Notes under the pieces: generated by a model
What the model was told of the DNA's origin: nothing
The model's database searches: none
The model's input: only the letters and a program-made list of their open reading frames with translations
Shown here: piece by piece, positions 13,601-25,600 of the stretch
How positions within the stretch are numbered: the first letter of the stretch is position 1
Layout: every line of letters starts with the position of its first letter
NCBI GenBank assembly: GCA_022606425.2
Contig: JAHDVF020000418.1
Span: 558,001-622,000, forward strand
Reading direction: 5' to 3'
DNA from: Lepidostoma basale
Lineage: Eukaryota > Arthropoda > Insecta > Trichoptera > Lepidostomatidae
DNA: 64,000 nt
Translations under genes and position numbers: made by a program

Positions 13601-16600
13601 TCTGCCTTCTCCCTGCCCCTCTGTGGCCCTCTATTTTCCCTTCAAAATTAGATGCATCAGGCGATATTTTACTAAAAAACTAATCTATGTGATTTAAAAT
13701 ATATATATATGTTGTTTGTTTCAATAACCCCCATTTACGATTTCTTTCTCAGTCCCTTAAAAAACGTAAAATAGGGGTTTCGCTGTAGTTTCAAACCCAT
13801 AAGACTAACAACACTAGGACGCAGCGGTCAAACACTTTCCATTTGGTTGATTTAAGGTTTATGCCCAACCCTAACAAACTCTTTGGTCCATTGCTATGGT
13901 TGATTTTCTCTTACTTACTTACTTTCTATGGTCATAAAACTCTTGAAGAGTTTTAGCCTCCTTGATGATTTTTTGCCAAGCTCCTCGATCTTGCGCCTTT
14001 CGCTCCCAGCAGTCTGATTCGCCCAACCTAGCCAGGTCAGCCAGAACATTGTCCATTAGGCGCTGTCTAGGCTTTTCTAGAGGTCTAGACGCGTACAGGG
14101 TCTTGATTGCTCTGGTCTCTTCGGCCTGGCATACGTGCCCAATCCATAGAATCCAGCGTGCCCAACCGTGCCCAATCCAGCTCGCACTCACGGTGCTCGT
14201 TATAAGGGGCTGCTGGGTCATCGTACGGATCTCTTGGTTGGTCCTATGACTCTAAGTTCCCGCTGCAACATCGAGTCTGGGTCCTAGGATCATTCTAAGT
14301 ATCCTATCATCAAACCAGTAGATTCTTTCGTTCGATTTTCTCTACCAAGTAATATTATTATTTTACAAAATTAACAAGTGCACAATTAGACAGAAATAAG
14401 GAAAGGTTCTGTTACCTTGGCCCTGCCGAGGTAGAGGTGCATCTTCTGGTTGGAGGTGGGCAGCGCCTCCAGGTCGTAGGTGCGCATGCGTCCCAGCTCC
14501 AGTTGGAAGGCGCAGGCGGGCTCCAGGTGGCGGTAGATCCGGTCCTCGGTGTACAGGTCCCGAGAGCGGTAAGTGAAGAACTTGGGGAACTGCCGTCTGC
14601 AACACACAGACACGCACGACACTCTTTTAAAACTCCACATTCTATATATCATACAGTAGTCTTTCTCTCTTCTTCTCTGGTCTCAATCTAAAGATTGGTT
14701 TGTAGCAAGGCGATGAATTTTTTTTTCCACTCGGTATACCTTTCTATAACGATGAAATGAAGGAGGGTTATTTGGTTTTGGTAGAATTTATTATGCTTTA
14801 TGTCTCCGTGGTTATTTAATCTATATATGTACAAGTGTATGAAAGAGTTGGAGGTGCACCTACATCAAATTGATTTTTAAACCTTGCCGAAATAATAATA
14901 ATAGACAGTGATATAAGAACTGAAAGGTTTGGATGCAGGTGCCAAAATGAAAGCAGTGTCAGTAAGCTGCCTCTTGTATGCGGATGACGCTGTCCTACTT
15001 GCAGACAACGAGTATGAACTACAAGTCCTGGTGAATAGTATGTATGAGGTATGCATGCGAAATGATCTGATGATGAATGTGAATTTTTGAAAAAGAAGAA
15101 ATCATGACAGTCTGCAACATTAGCGTGAATGGTGAAAATTTGGAGCAAACAGATGAGTTTGTGTATTTAGGTAGTATGTTTACAAAAGATGGGCGAGTGG
15201 AGAGGGATTTTGAAAGAAGGGTTGCAGGAATGGTGCACTTAAAGTTGTCATCGCAAACAAAAGCCTATCCAAAAAATCTAGAATAGCAGTGCACAATGGT
15301 GTTCTTGTACCGACCATTATGTATGGAAGCGAAGCATGTAACTGACAAAAGAAGGATGAAAGTAGAATAAATGCAGTAGAAATGAGATCTCTTAGACGAA
15401 TGTGTGGATACTCTGTGTATGATAGAGTGTCGAATGAAAATATATGAAGTGAATGCGGTGCGAATGATGGTGTTATGAACAAAATAATGAAAGGATCATT
15501 AAGATGGTTTGGACACATGAAAAGAACAAATGAAGAAAGAATGGTAAAAAAATTATATGTCAACGATGTAAATAGAACTAGAAATAGAATCGGAAGACCG
15601 AGGAAAACGTGGCACGATCAACTAAATCAAATATTGAATGTCGGCCACGTGAGGAGTCAGAGAAATCGACATGCGTGCATGACACGATGTAAGAATGTTG
15701 AGGAAGCGAGAGAAAAGTGTGGCAGTCCATTCTTCCTGGCTACCCCTTCCGAGAGACAGTAAATTAGTGAATAATCAAATAATGTAATATTGCTTACTTT
15801 TTGAGGGCGGCGAAGGTGATCCTTCGGATGCCCCTCTGGAAGAGCTCTTCTCGATGATGGAGGCAGAACTCCCCGAAGAGGTTGCTCATCTCTCCGTCGT
15901 CCATGTCGCCCTGCTCACGCACCGCCACGCACAGGATATGTATGGGCTCTTTCGGCTGCACGAGACAAGACATGTATCTATTACTAAACAGAAGATTAAT
16001 GTATCCAAGACAACACAAAGTGATGAATATGGAAGAAAAATAATAATAGCCATGATGTTGTCCATTCTCCGAAAGATAATAAAAAGAAGAAGAAAATATT
16101 ATATATTTTTTAACCTTTCCCTTACGGTGCTAAAATAAAAACGCGCGTTCCTGTGTTGGCTAGTTAGTACCCAATCAGAAATTAGCAATTTTAAATCGGA
16201 AAAATAAGAACATAACTAACTTACCATCACGCCGTCTCCCCGGAGGGGTAGGCAGAAAGAATGGAATGCCACACTGTTCTGTCCTGACATACGTCTCTCG
16301 CTTCCTCTACATTCATACATCTTGTCATGCACGCACGTCGATTTTTCCGACTCCTCACGTGACCGACATTCAATATTTGATTGATTTGATCGTGCCACGT
16401 TTTCCTCGGCCTTCCTCTATTTCTAGCTCCGTTCACGCCATTTACATATAACTTCTTTACCATTCTGTCTTCACTCATTCTTTCCATGTGTCCAAACCAT
16501 CTTAATGACATTTTCCTTATTTTGTTCATAACACTTTCATTCGCACCACATTCACTTCTTATACTTGCATTTGTCACTCTATCATATACAGATTTGCCAC

Positions 16601-19600
16601 ACATTCGTCTTAGAGATCTCATTTCTACTGCATTTATTCTACTTTCATCCTTCTTTTGCCAGTTCCATACTTCACTTCCATACATAAGGGTCGGCACAAG
16701 AACACCATTGTGCACTGCCATCTTAGCTTTTTTGGATAGGCTTTTGTTTGCGATGACAACTTTAAGTGCACCATTTATTCTGTTGCCTGCCCCAACCCTT
16801 CTTTCAATATCCTTCTCCACCCTCCCATCCTTTGTAAACATACTTCCTAAATAAAAAATAAGAACATTCATAGCTAATCCCCTTAATTAATTATAATTGA
16901 AGTAAAAAATTATAATAATTGAGATTTATTTGCTAAAAACATTTAAAAAAAAACATCTGGCAACGCTCACGGGACGGGCATAGGTCCACTCTGGTTGCAA
17001 GCCCGAGAGCTACTGCCGCGAGGAGCTTGCGCTTCCACAGTGAAGTATGCAAGAGTGAGATGCGAATATAGTGCCGCGCACTCAGCGCTACGAATTTTGT
17101 TTCCGATATTCACAAAATATCTGATAAATTTTGATTATTATTAATACATATTTTTTTAATCAATGCGTAAATATATTATGGAGGAATACCTAAAATCTTA
17201 ACCTTGTATTTATTATATTTATAGAGATATTGGTGGTTATTAGAAGCAACGTGTAGAAGATACCCATCACAGGGAAGGGAGGGTAGTATAAGTGATTTAA
17301 TTTCTTGTAGTGTTTTAAAGGTATACAATACATATTCAAAATGAAAAAAAAATCACATTAAAATAATGATAATGTCTATGATTAATCGCTGACAGTAAAG
17401 AAAATTTGCAAGCCTTAGTGTCAAGGATGTATGAGGCATGCAAAAAGAGTGACTTAGTGATGAATGTGTCAAAATCTAAAGTGATGGTTTTCGAGAAAGA
17501 AGAATGTATGACGATTTGTGATATAAGTGCGATGGGCGAGAAATTGGAGCAAGTTACTGAATTTACATATCTGGGAAGCATGTTTACAAGGGACGGAAAA
17601 ATGGAGAAAGACATCGAAAGGAGGGTTGGTGCTGGGAATAAAATAAATGGCGCACTCAAAGTCATTACTGCAAATAGAAATATATCCACAGAAGCAAAGA
17701 TGGCAGTACACAATGGAGTTCTAGTGCCAACACTCATGTATGGAAGTGAAGCTTGGAGCTGGCAAAAGAAGGATGAAAGCAGGATAAACGCCGTAGAAAT
17801 GAGATCACTAAGAAGAATGTGCGGGAAAACGTTGTATGATAGAATACCGAACGATGAAATAAGAAAGAAATGTAAGGCAGATGACTGCATCATGAATAAA
17901 ATTAAAAAAGGATCCCTGAGGTGGTTCGGACATACGGAACAAATGGATGAGAGTAGAATGGTTAAAAAGTTGTACACAAGCAGTGTGAGTGGGAAAAGAA
18001 GCCGAGGACGACCGAGGAAAACATGGCATGACCAAATTAATCAATTACTAAAAGGCGGCCACATTCGAAGTCGGAACAATCGACGGGCGTGCATGGTAAG
18101 ATGTATGGATGTAGAGGAAGCTCGAGAGGTATGCCAGGACAGGCCAGTTTGGCGATCCATCCTCTCTGCCTACCCCTCCGGGGAAATGGCGTGATGGTTA
18201 GTTAGTTAATTTTTAATGTCTATGATATTGGCTTTATTTAATAGATAATTTTATGCCATTATTGTTTAAATATGATTTCGGGCATATGAGCGCCACGGCT
18301 AGCTCGAATGAATCGCAATCCTGAAATCCAATTTTCGACAATTGTCGTCTTTGTGGATGCATATTATCCGCTAGAGTGTACGCGGTGCGAAAACGATCCA
18401 AGGTCTTCCGAATAACTTGCTCGGATGGATGATTATGTCAACCGTAAAATGGACGTAGTGCTCGTGCACTACGTCCATTTTACGGTCGACATAAGATAAG
18501 TTTGGCGAACCGAACCATGATTTTCAAAATAAATTTGCAAAATTTTTTTGAACCTCAATTGGAAGAATTAATAGAGGAAACAGATCTGGAAGATATCTGG
18601 TTTCAATAGGACGGTGCTACGGCCCATACTGCTTGAGTTTCGATGACAAAACTGCGACAGATGTTTCCTGCACGCCTTGTCTCTCTGAGGGGTGACGTGG
18701 GATGGCCTGCGGGCTCACCTGATTTAAGCATTCGTGACTTTTTCCTGTGGGGCTATCTGAAGGAAAAAGTTTTTAACCCTCCCTTCCCTGTGATGGGTAT
18801 CTTCTACACGTTGCTTCTAATAACCATCAATATCTCTATAAATATAATAAATACAAGGTTAAGATTTTAGGTATTCCTCCATCATATATTTACGCATTGA
18901 TTTAACTAACTAACTAACTAACTAACTAACCATCACGCCGTCTCCCCGAAAGGGTAGGCAGAAAGAATGGACTGTCACACTTTAACCGATGCGGCACTCC
19001 ATCCTTCTCTTTTTGCCCCGCGGGAGACGCGGTGTGATGGGTTGCGAACCTCATCGCCACCAATAGGCATTTCTCGTGCACACTTGGATCTTCCAACATC
19101 CACAAAATAAATCTAAAACAAATAATATAAAATACAATGATATAAAATAAAATAACAAAATAATTGATTTAATAAATAATATTAATAATAATCAGAATTT
19201 ATCGGGTACATCGGAGGTATTTTGTGAACATCGGAAACGAATTCGCGTATAAACAGCGCTGTGAGTGCGCGACACTATATTCGCGTCTCACTCTTGCATA
19301 TGTTTTAGCTCAATATTCTCACTCTTGCCGTCCCGCCGCGCCGACAGTCGTTTTCGGGCTTTAACCAGAGCGGGTCTATGCCCGTTCTGTGAGCGATGCC
19401 AGATAGTTTTTTAATGTTTTTAGCAATTAAATCTCAATTATTATAATTTTTGACTTCAATTATAATTATATAAAGGGATTAGCTATGAATGTTCCTATTT
19501 TTCCGCTTTAAAATCGCTAATTTTTTAACGCGTACCGACTACCCTACATCGGAACGCACGTTTTTATTTTAGCACCGCAAGGGAAAGATCAAAAATGCCG

Positions 19601-22600
19601 CACCCTGTATAACTGATCTATAAGATGATGTGTATGATGTGCCAGAACCACAAATAAAATAAAAATTTCAATACATATACCGAGGAGTCGATCTCGATGG
19701 TGTTCTGGCGCCCGTATTCAGACATGCTCACGTTGATGCTCGTACTATCCCGGCTCTCCGACATTCCGTCCTGCAGGGCTTGCATATCCTGAAAAATCCC
19801 GAGCATCGTTAATATTTTAAATTCACTCGCCAGTCAACAAAACATTACTACATACAAAATGATGATAGGCAGAGAGAATGGACGACCACACAACTCTATA
19901 TTTAGGCGCTTCTCTAGTTTCCTACACATTCATACACGCACATCGATTCTTCTTACATCTAACATAAGGTCGGCCCTTTAAAATTGAATTAATTTGATCA
20001 AATCAAATCAGTTCATTGTCCCAAAAGATATTACAAATAAAAATAATGTTTAAGGCATCTATTGAGAACAGGTAAAATACAATATTTAATACCAAGAACG
20101 CATGAGAGATGGTTCTACTTTAGGAAGGCAAGATACTCTCTAAAGTCAAGAGTATTTGTATTATGAATGTACTTTCACTAATATGAAAGACGTCACACGA
20201 TCTCCGAGGATATCGTGTGTTTAGCAGATTGATTGATGGAGTTCTAGTGCCAACCCTCATGTATGGAAGTGAAGCTTGGAGCTGGCAAAAGAAGGATGAA
20301 AGCAGGATAAACGCCGTAGAAATGAGATCACTAAGAAGAATGTGCGGGAAAACGTTGTATGATAGAATACCGAACGATGAAATAAGAAAGAAATGTAAGG
20401 CAGATGACTGCATCATGAAAAAAATTAAAAAAGAATCCCTGAGATGGTTCGGACATATGGAACGAATGGATGAGAGTAGAATGGTTAAAAAGTTGTACAC
20501 AAGCAGCGTGAGTGGGAAAAGAAGCCGAGGACGACCGAGGAAAACATGGCATGACCAAATTAATCAATTACTAAAATGCGGCCACATTCGAAGTCGGAAC
20601 AATCGACGTGCGTGCATGGTACGATGTATGGATGTAGAGGAATCTCGAGAGGTATGCCAGGACAGGCCAGTGTGGCGATCCATCCTCTCTGCCTACCCCT
20701 CCAGGGAAATGGCGTGATGGTTAGTTAGTTAGTTAGTTAGTTGCTCTTCCTACCGGTGACACCAAGGACAGGTTCCTTCGAAGATTTGGATTTAAATGGA
20801 TAGAATATCCATTTAAACGGAATATTTTACGGAATGTTCTGCAATTGATTAAGAATGATCGAACCTTGGTGTTGATCATGTCTTCCTCGACTCCATACAA
20901 CATTCAAGTCAATTACATATAAATTTTTAAACCATTCTCTCTTCATCCGTGCGTTCCTTATGTCCAAACCAAAGTAATAATCCTTTCGTAATACTTTCTT
21001 CAACTGTACATTCCTTTGTGATATCAGCATTTGAAATTCTGTCGTAATAATAATAATAATAAATTGGATGATTTATAGAGCACCATTTTTGTGAATTAAT
21101 CATCTCAAGGGCGCTGTAGCTCCATTTTATGAACTAGTTGAAGATAAATATTTTAGTTAATGTGAAAATTTTGGTTCAGAATATAGATTTTGTTAAAAAT
21201 AAACATTTTGTTAAAAATAAACATTTTGTTAAAAATATTTAAAAAACTTTAAATGAACGTTTTGTTAAGAAAAATCATTTTTGTAAAAAACAAACATACA
21301 GTTGAAAATAAACATTTTTGCTATAAATAAACATTTTGTCAAAATAAACATTTAGTTATAATAAACATTTTTGTTAAAAATAAAACATTTTAGTATGGGG
21401 GCTGCACCTGACGCAGTCGATCAACATTTGCATCAGAATAGGATAGTTTGAACAGGTGCGTTTTGAGCCTCGATCTAAACTCTGACGGGTTTTCAATGCA
21501 CTTTAAATCTGCAGGGAGAGCGTTCCAGGCCGAGGGGCCAGCTACAGCAAAGGCCCGGTCGCCGAAATTTGTGCGTCTTCTGCGATTTACCCATCGCAGA
21601 AGACCTTGCTGATCGCAATGTAGACTGCCTCGCATTCGGTTTCTCGGCAGAGTTCAGAGTTCAGATATGTAGGCGGGTGCCATTCCATGCAGCGCCTTAA
21701 ATACAGTCCAGCAGAGCTTATATTGTATTCTTTCCGGACATTTCAGCCAATGGAGCTCCTATATCGTACATTGTCTTTATCTCCCCACCTGCCTCTGGTG
21801 ATGCTAATGGGGAGAACAATCAAACTGCACTAGCATGCTGATGAAACAATGACCAAGAGTAATACTCCAAATATTTGAGTGTATTCAGCCTCCTTCGTGT
21901 CATACATGTTCTTGTATTTATTGTTCGATGATTTCATTTCGCAGCGCCATCTATGGTACATTAGGTCAGAAGGTTAAATATTCATGAACTTCCCAGAAGG
22001 TTTTAACGGTCACACACCGGGTCCAATTGTGAATCTAAACCATACAGGGACCCACTCAAACATACACAAAAAAATTCATCATAATCAGTCCAGCCGTTTA
22101 GGAGGAGATCAACTATATATGACTGTACAGAAGAATTATATTTATAAAGATAGAATACAGAAAGAACAGAGAGCAACTGATTAAGAATGAGCGAACCTTG
22201 GTGTTGATGCACCCGGGGCGGGCAAAGTCCTCGAGCAAGTCCAGGATCTCGTCGGAGTACTCCTGGAACTGGCGGAAGGAGGTGAAGGCCGCCATGCAGC
22301 CGGTGCGGATGTGGCTCTTGGTCTCTGGCTGCGGCGTGTCCGTGAGGCAGATCTCAGACTGATTCGGAGGGATCCTGACAGAATGATATCGTACATTAAT
22401 AGCTGTAATATTCTCCAGAACATAAATATAAGTGGAAAGCAATGGGAAACTAACTAATTAATTAACTAACTAATTAACTAACTAACTAACTAATTAACTA
22501 ACTAACCATCATGCTGTCTTCCCGAAGGGGTAGGCAGAAAGAATGGCTCTATTGAGAACCCTTATTTTGTGGAACAAATAGGTCTTTTTGTTCCTGATGG

Positions 22601-25600
22601 TTATCTGCGACAGCGCCGACATCAATTGTTCTTTGCTCCGTCACACAGAACCAACCTGCCTTTAGTGATGGCAGCAGGAAGAGCAATTCGAGGTCAAATT
22701 GAGAACATTATTTACTGTTTAATTTGGAATTCTATAATCTACTTCTTCTTCTTAATGTAGGTCTTTCTTAATAGAATTGGCTTCCTATGAGGTGGACTTC
22801 TAGCTGTCGATCCATCTCTCTGGTGGTCTACCCGGGGGTCGTCTACCTTGGGTTGGGCCGTGCAACACAATGAAGGGGAGTCTGGATGGATCCATTCTCC
22901 TCACGTGCGCATACCGGTATCTTCTCCTTTGCCTTCCCCACCTTACGACATCCTCGAACTCACATATTTCCTTACCCTTATGTTCCTAATTCTATCTTGT
23001 AGTGTCTTGCCAGATATGTTTCTGGGCGTCTTCATTTCTGACACACTGAGGGCATTTTTTGTGATTGTGGGGTCTGCCCTGCACTCGATCCCATATGTCA
23101 TGATGGGTCGCACACAAGTCTTATAAATTTTCACTTTTCTGCTGATCTTCGTGTTCGTTTTTCCATATTGAATTCTTCAAACATCCTGAAATGACTGCAG
23201 CCTTGTTTACTTGCCCCATCACTTCACACGGTAGATCCATTTCCACACTTGCAATGCTGTTATAATATTTAAAATGATTATTGATTAATTTACCTGTTGG
23301 GATGCGAAGAAGGCAGCAAGAACTGGAAGTGGACCACGCTCTTCTCGCCGCTGAGCTCCAGGTGCTGGAGGCACGTGAGGTCGTAGGAGATGTATGCTCT
23401 CCTCACGTACACCTCCAGTGCTGCGTTGCACACCTGGAAACAGCATATTATCTCGATTACAACACACCAACGTTGATTACCTCCGCGGCTGAATGGCAAG
23501 AGATGCCACACCGAAGGTCCCGGGTTCGAATCCCGGCAGTGTGATAGACAGTATAATTACCATCGCCACCAGTGACAATCACACTGCTTTCGCAGAGAAT
23601 CAAACCTGGGACCTTCAGTGCGGTAGTCAAAGCTCTTGCCACTCTGTCGTGAAGACCATCAATACCTTGCCTTAGCAAGGCGAAACAAGTCATTCATATA
23701 TATTAAAAATTGTAAATAACATATGTTTTCATTCGATTCAATGTTCAAGATTAATATGTAGTTTTACATCAATGTTCAAGATTAATATGTAGATTTACAT
23801 CAATGTTCAAGATTAAGATATAGTTTTACATCGATGTTCAAGATTATATGTAGTTTTACATCAAGGTTCAAGATTAATATGTAGTTTTACATCAATGTTC
23901 AAGAATCAATAAATAAATAAATTATACCGTTGATATGACGCTAAAATAGATGGGTGAAGACTTACGGCCTTGTTGGTGTGATAGAAGAAGTCGTGCAGGA
24001 TGTCAAAGATAGAAGTCTCGGAGAGAATGAGCTTCTGCAGATTCTCCGGGTGGAAGTCATGGCCGTACATATCCACGGCCGAGAGGAAGATGGACTCCAT
24101 CTGGTTGTGACGGAGCTCGTAAGCCGGCTGATGAGCCGCAATCAGCACCTGTCAATGGACCAAGAATATGAATGATTGTATTGCTATGTGTGTACGGCGA
24201 GACATCGAGGGAGAGTAGCGTAGCTTAAATGTGGTCTGGGTCCCACTTGGTTGCAAATATACATATATATTATTATTATTATTTTTTAACGTAAGTCCTG
24301 CATGGACGGGGGACGGGGGGCCTAGGGAGTGCACGAGTGAATCTGTTATAGGCGCCGCTGCGCCTATAACAGCTTCGGGTAAGCGGAAGGAGCCCTCTAT
24401 GGCTCGGCCAATAAAAAAAAAATTGATAATTTCTAACAGGGTACGGGTCGATAAGCTTGCAAAGGATTAAACACTAACCATCACGCCATCTCCCAAAGGG
24501 GTAGGCAAGGCAGAAAGAATGGATCACCACACTGTTCTTTCCTGACATAATTCTCTCACTTCCTCAACATTCATACATTGTGTCATGCACGCACACCGAT
24601 TTCCCTGACTCCTCACGTAACCAACATTTAATATTTAATTTATTTGATCGTGCCATGTTTTCCTCAGTCTTCCTTTATTTTTTGTTCCGTTTGCATGGTT
24701 AACACATACTTTTTTTACCATTCATTTTTTCCATGTGTTCAAACCATCTTAATAAACCTTTCATTTTTTTGTTTATAACACTTTCATTCGCACTGCATAC
24801 ACCGATTTTTCACACATTCGTCTAAGAGAAAAGTTTTATAATATTTTATGGGAATGACATGTTTCGCTTTGGAAACATCATTATTAAAATAGCATTTGTG
24901 GTGCTACGCAGAATTCTGGGACCTGTGAATGACGGTGAAGGCTGGAGTGTGCGGCATAATGACGAGCTGTACTATATTTACAAAGCTCCCAGTCTCCCCA
25001 CACAGGTCAGACTGAATAGACTGAGATGGGCCGGTCACGTGCAGAGGATGCCGTCACCGCGAACCCCAAAAAAATTGCTGGAGTGGCACCCAGGTGGTAG
25101 GAGACCAATTGGACGAACAAGGCTGCGATGGGAGGATGAAGTTGGGAGAGATGGGGCAAGATTGTTACGAGTGTCAGATTGGAGGGTCGAAGCGGAGGAC
25201 AGGAGGAGTTGGAGGCGAAGAATACTGGAGGCTTAGGCTCGATATATCAAATGCTATGTGTGGTCTGTTTTATTGTACGGGTGTGAAACTTGGACCCTGA
25301 AAGTTAACTCAATGAACAGACTGGAAGCATTTGAAATGTGGGGAAGTTGTTACGAGTGTCAGATTGGAGGGTTGAAATAGAGGACAGGAGGTGTTGGAGG
25401 CGAAGAATACTGGAGTCTAAGGCTCGATATGGGCTGTAGGGCCATCGAAGAAGAAGAAAATAGCATTTGATAATGCTTTAGCAAGATGAAACATGTCATT
25501 CTCTTAAAATATAATAAATCTTGTATAAAACATTTGTATTAACTATTAAATATGGAGTTTCATATCATTGTTCAAGAAACAATAAACAAAAGTAAGTATG

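Larger units (their letters stand above)
17305..18776 (-). mobile_element. DD41D mariner-like element, internally rearranged
   Basis: From 18550 down to 17305 the minus strand follows the element: N-terminal [14 protein letters not shown] region, the HPFYG segment, the C-terminus ending [13 protein letters not shown], and the 3' end near 17305. It is interrupted by RTE-A at 17383-18213. From 18550 to 18776 the plus strand instead carries the catalytic region ([12 protein letters not shown] to IRDFFLWGY), with 41 residues between the two Asp and two in-frame stops. The pieces are fused in opposite orientation. Confidence 0.72.
16111..19610. mobile_element. Long-inverted-repeat transposon hosting nested insertions
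   Basis: The left arm (16111-16213 plus 16868-17285) and right arm (18777-18903 plus about 19171-19610) are imperfect reverse complements over roughly 0.5 kb. Matching landmarks are GGTGCTAAAATAAAAACG at both ends, CTATCTGGCATCGCTCA against CATCTGGCAACGCTCA, and CAATGCGTAAATATAT. Between the arms lies a DD41D element; two RTE-A copies and a SINE are inserted in the arms and core. No transposase of its own was seen. Confidence 0.78.

Noticed and set aside
17406..18194. 262-codon open frame as a host gene
   Set aside because: It is the reverse-transcriptase C-terminus of RTE-A, flanked by a target duplication and a (TTAG)n tail, with dozens of relatives in the window.
18902..18930. TTAGTTAG runs as telomeric (TTAGG)n repeats
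   Set aside because: The unit is TTAG and always sits at the 3' end of RTE-A copies.
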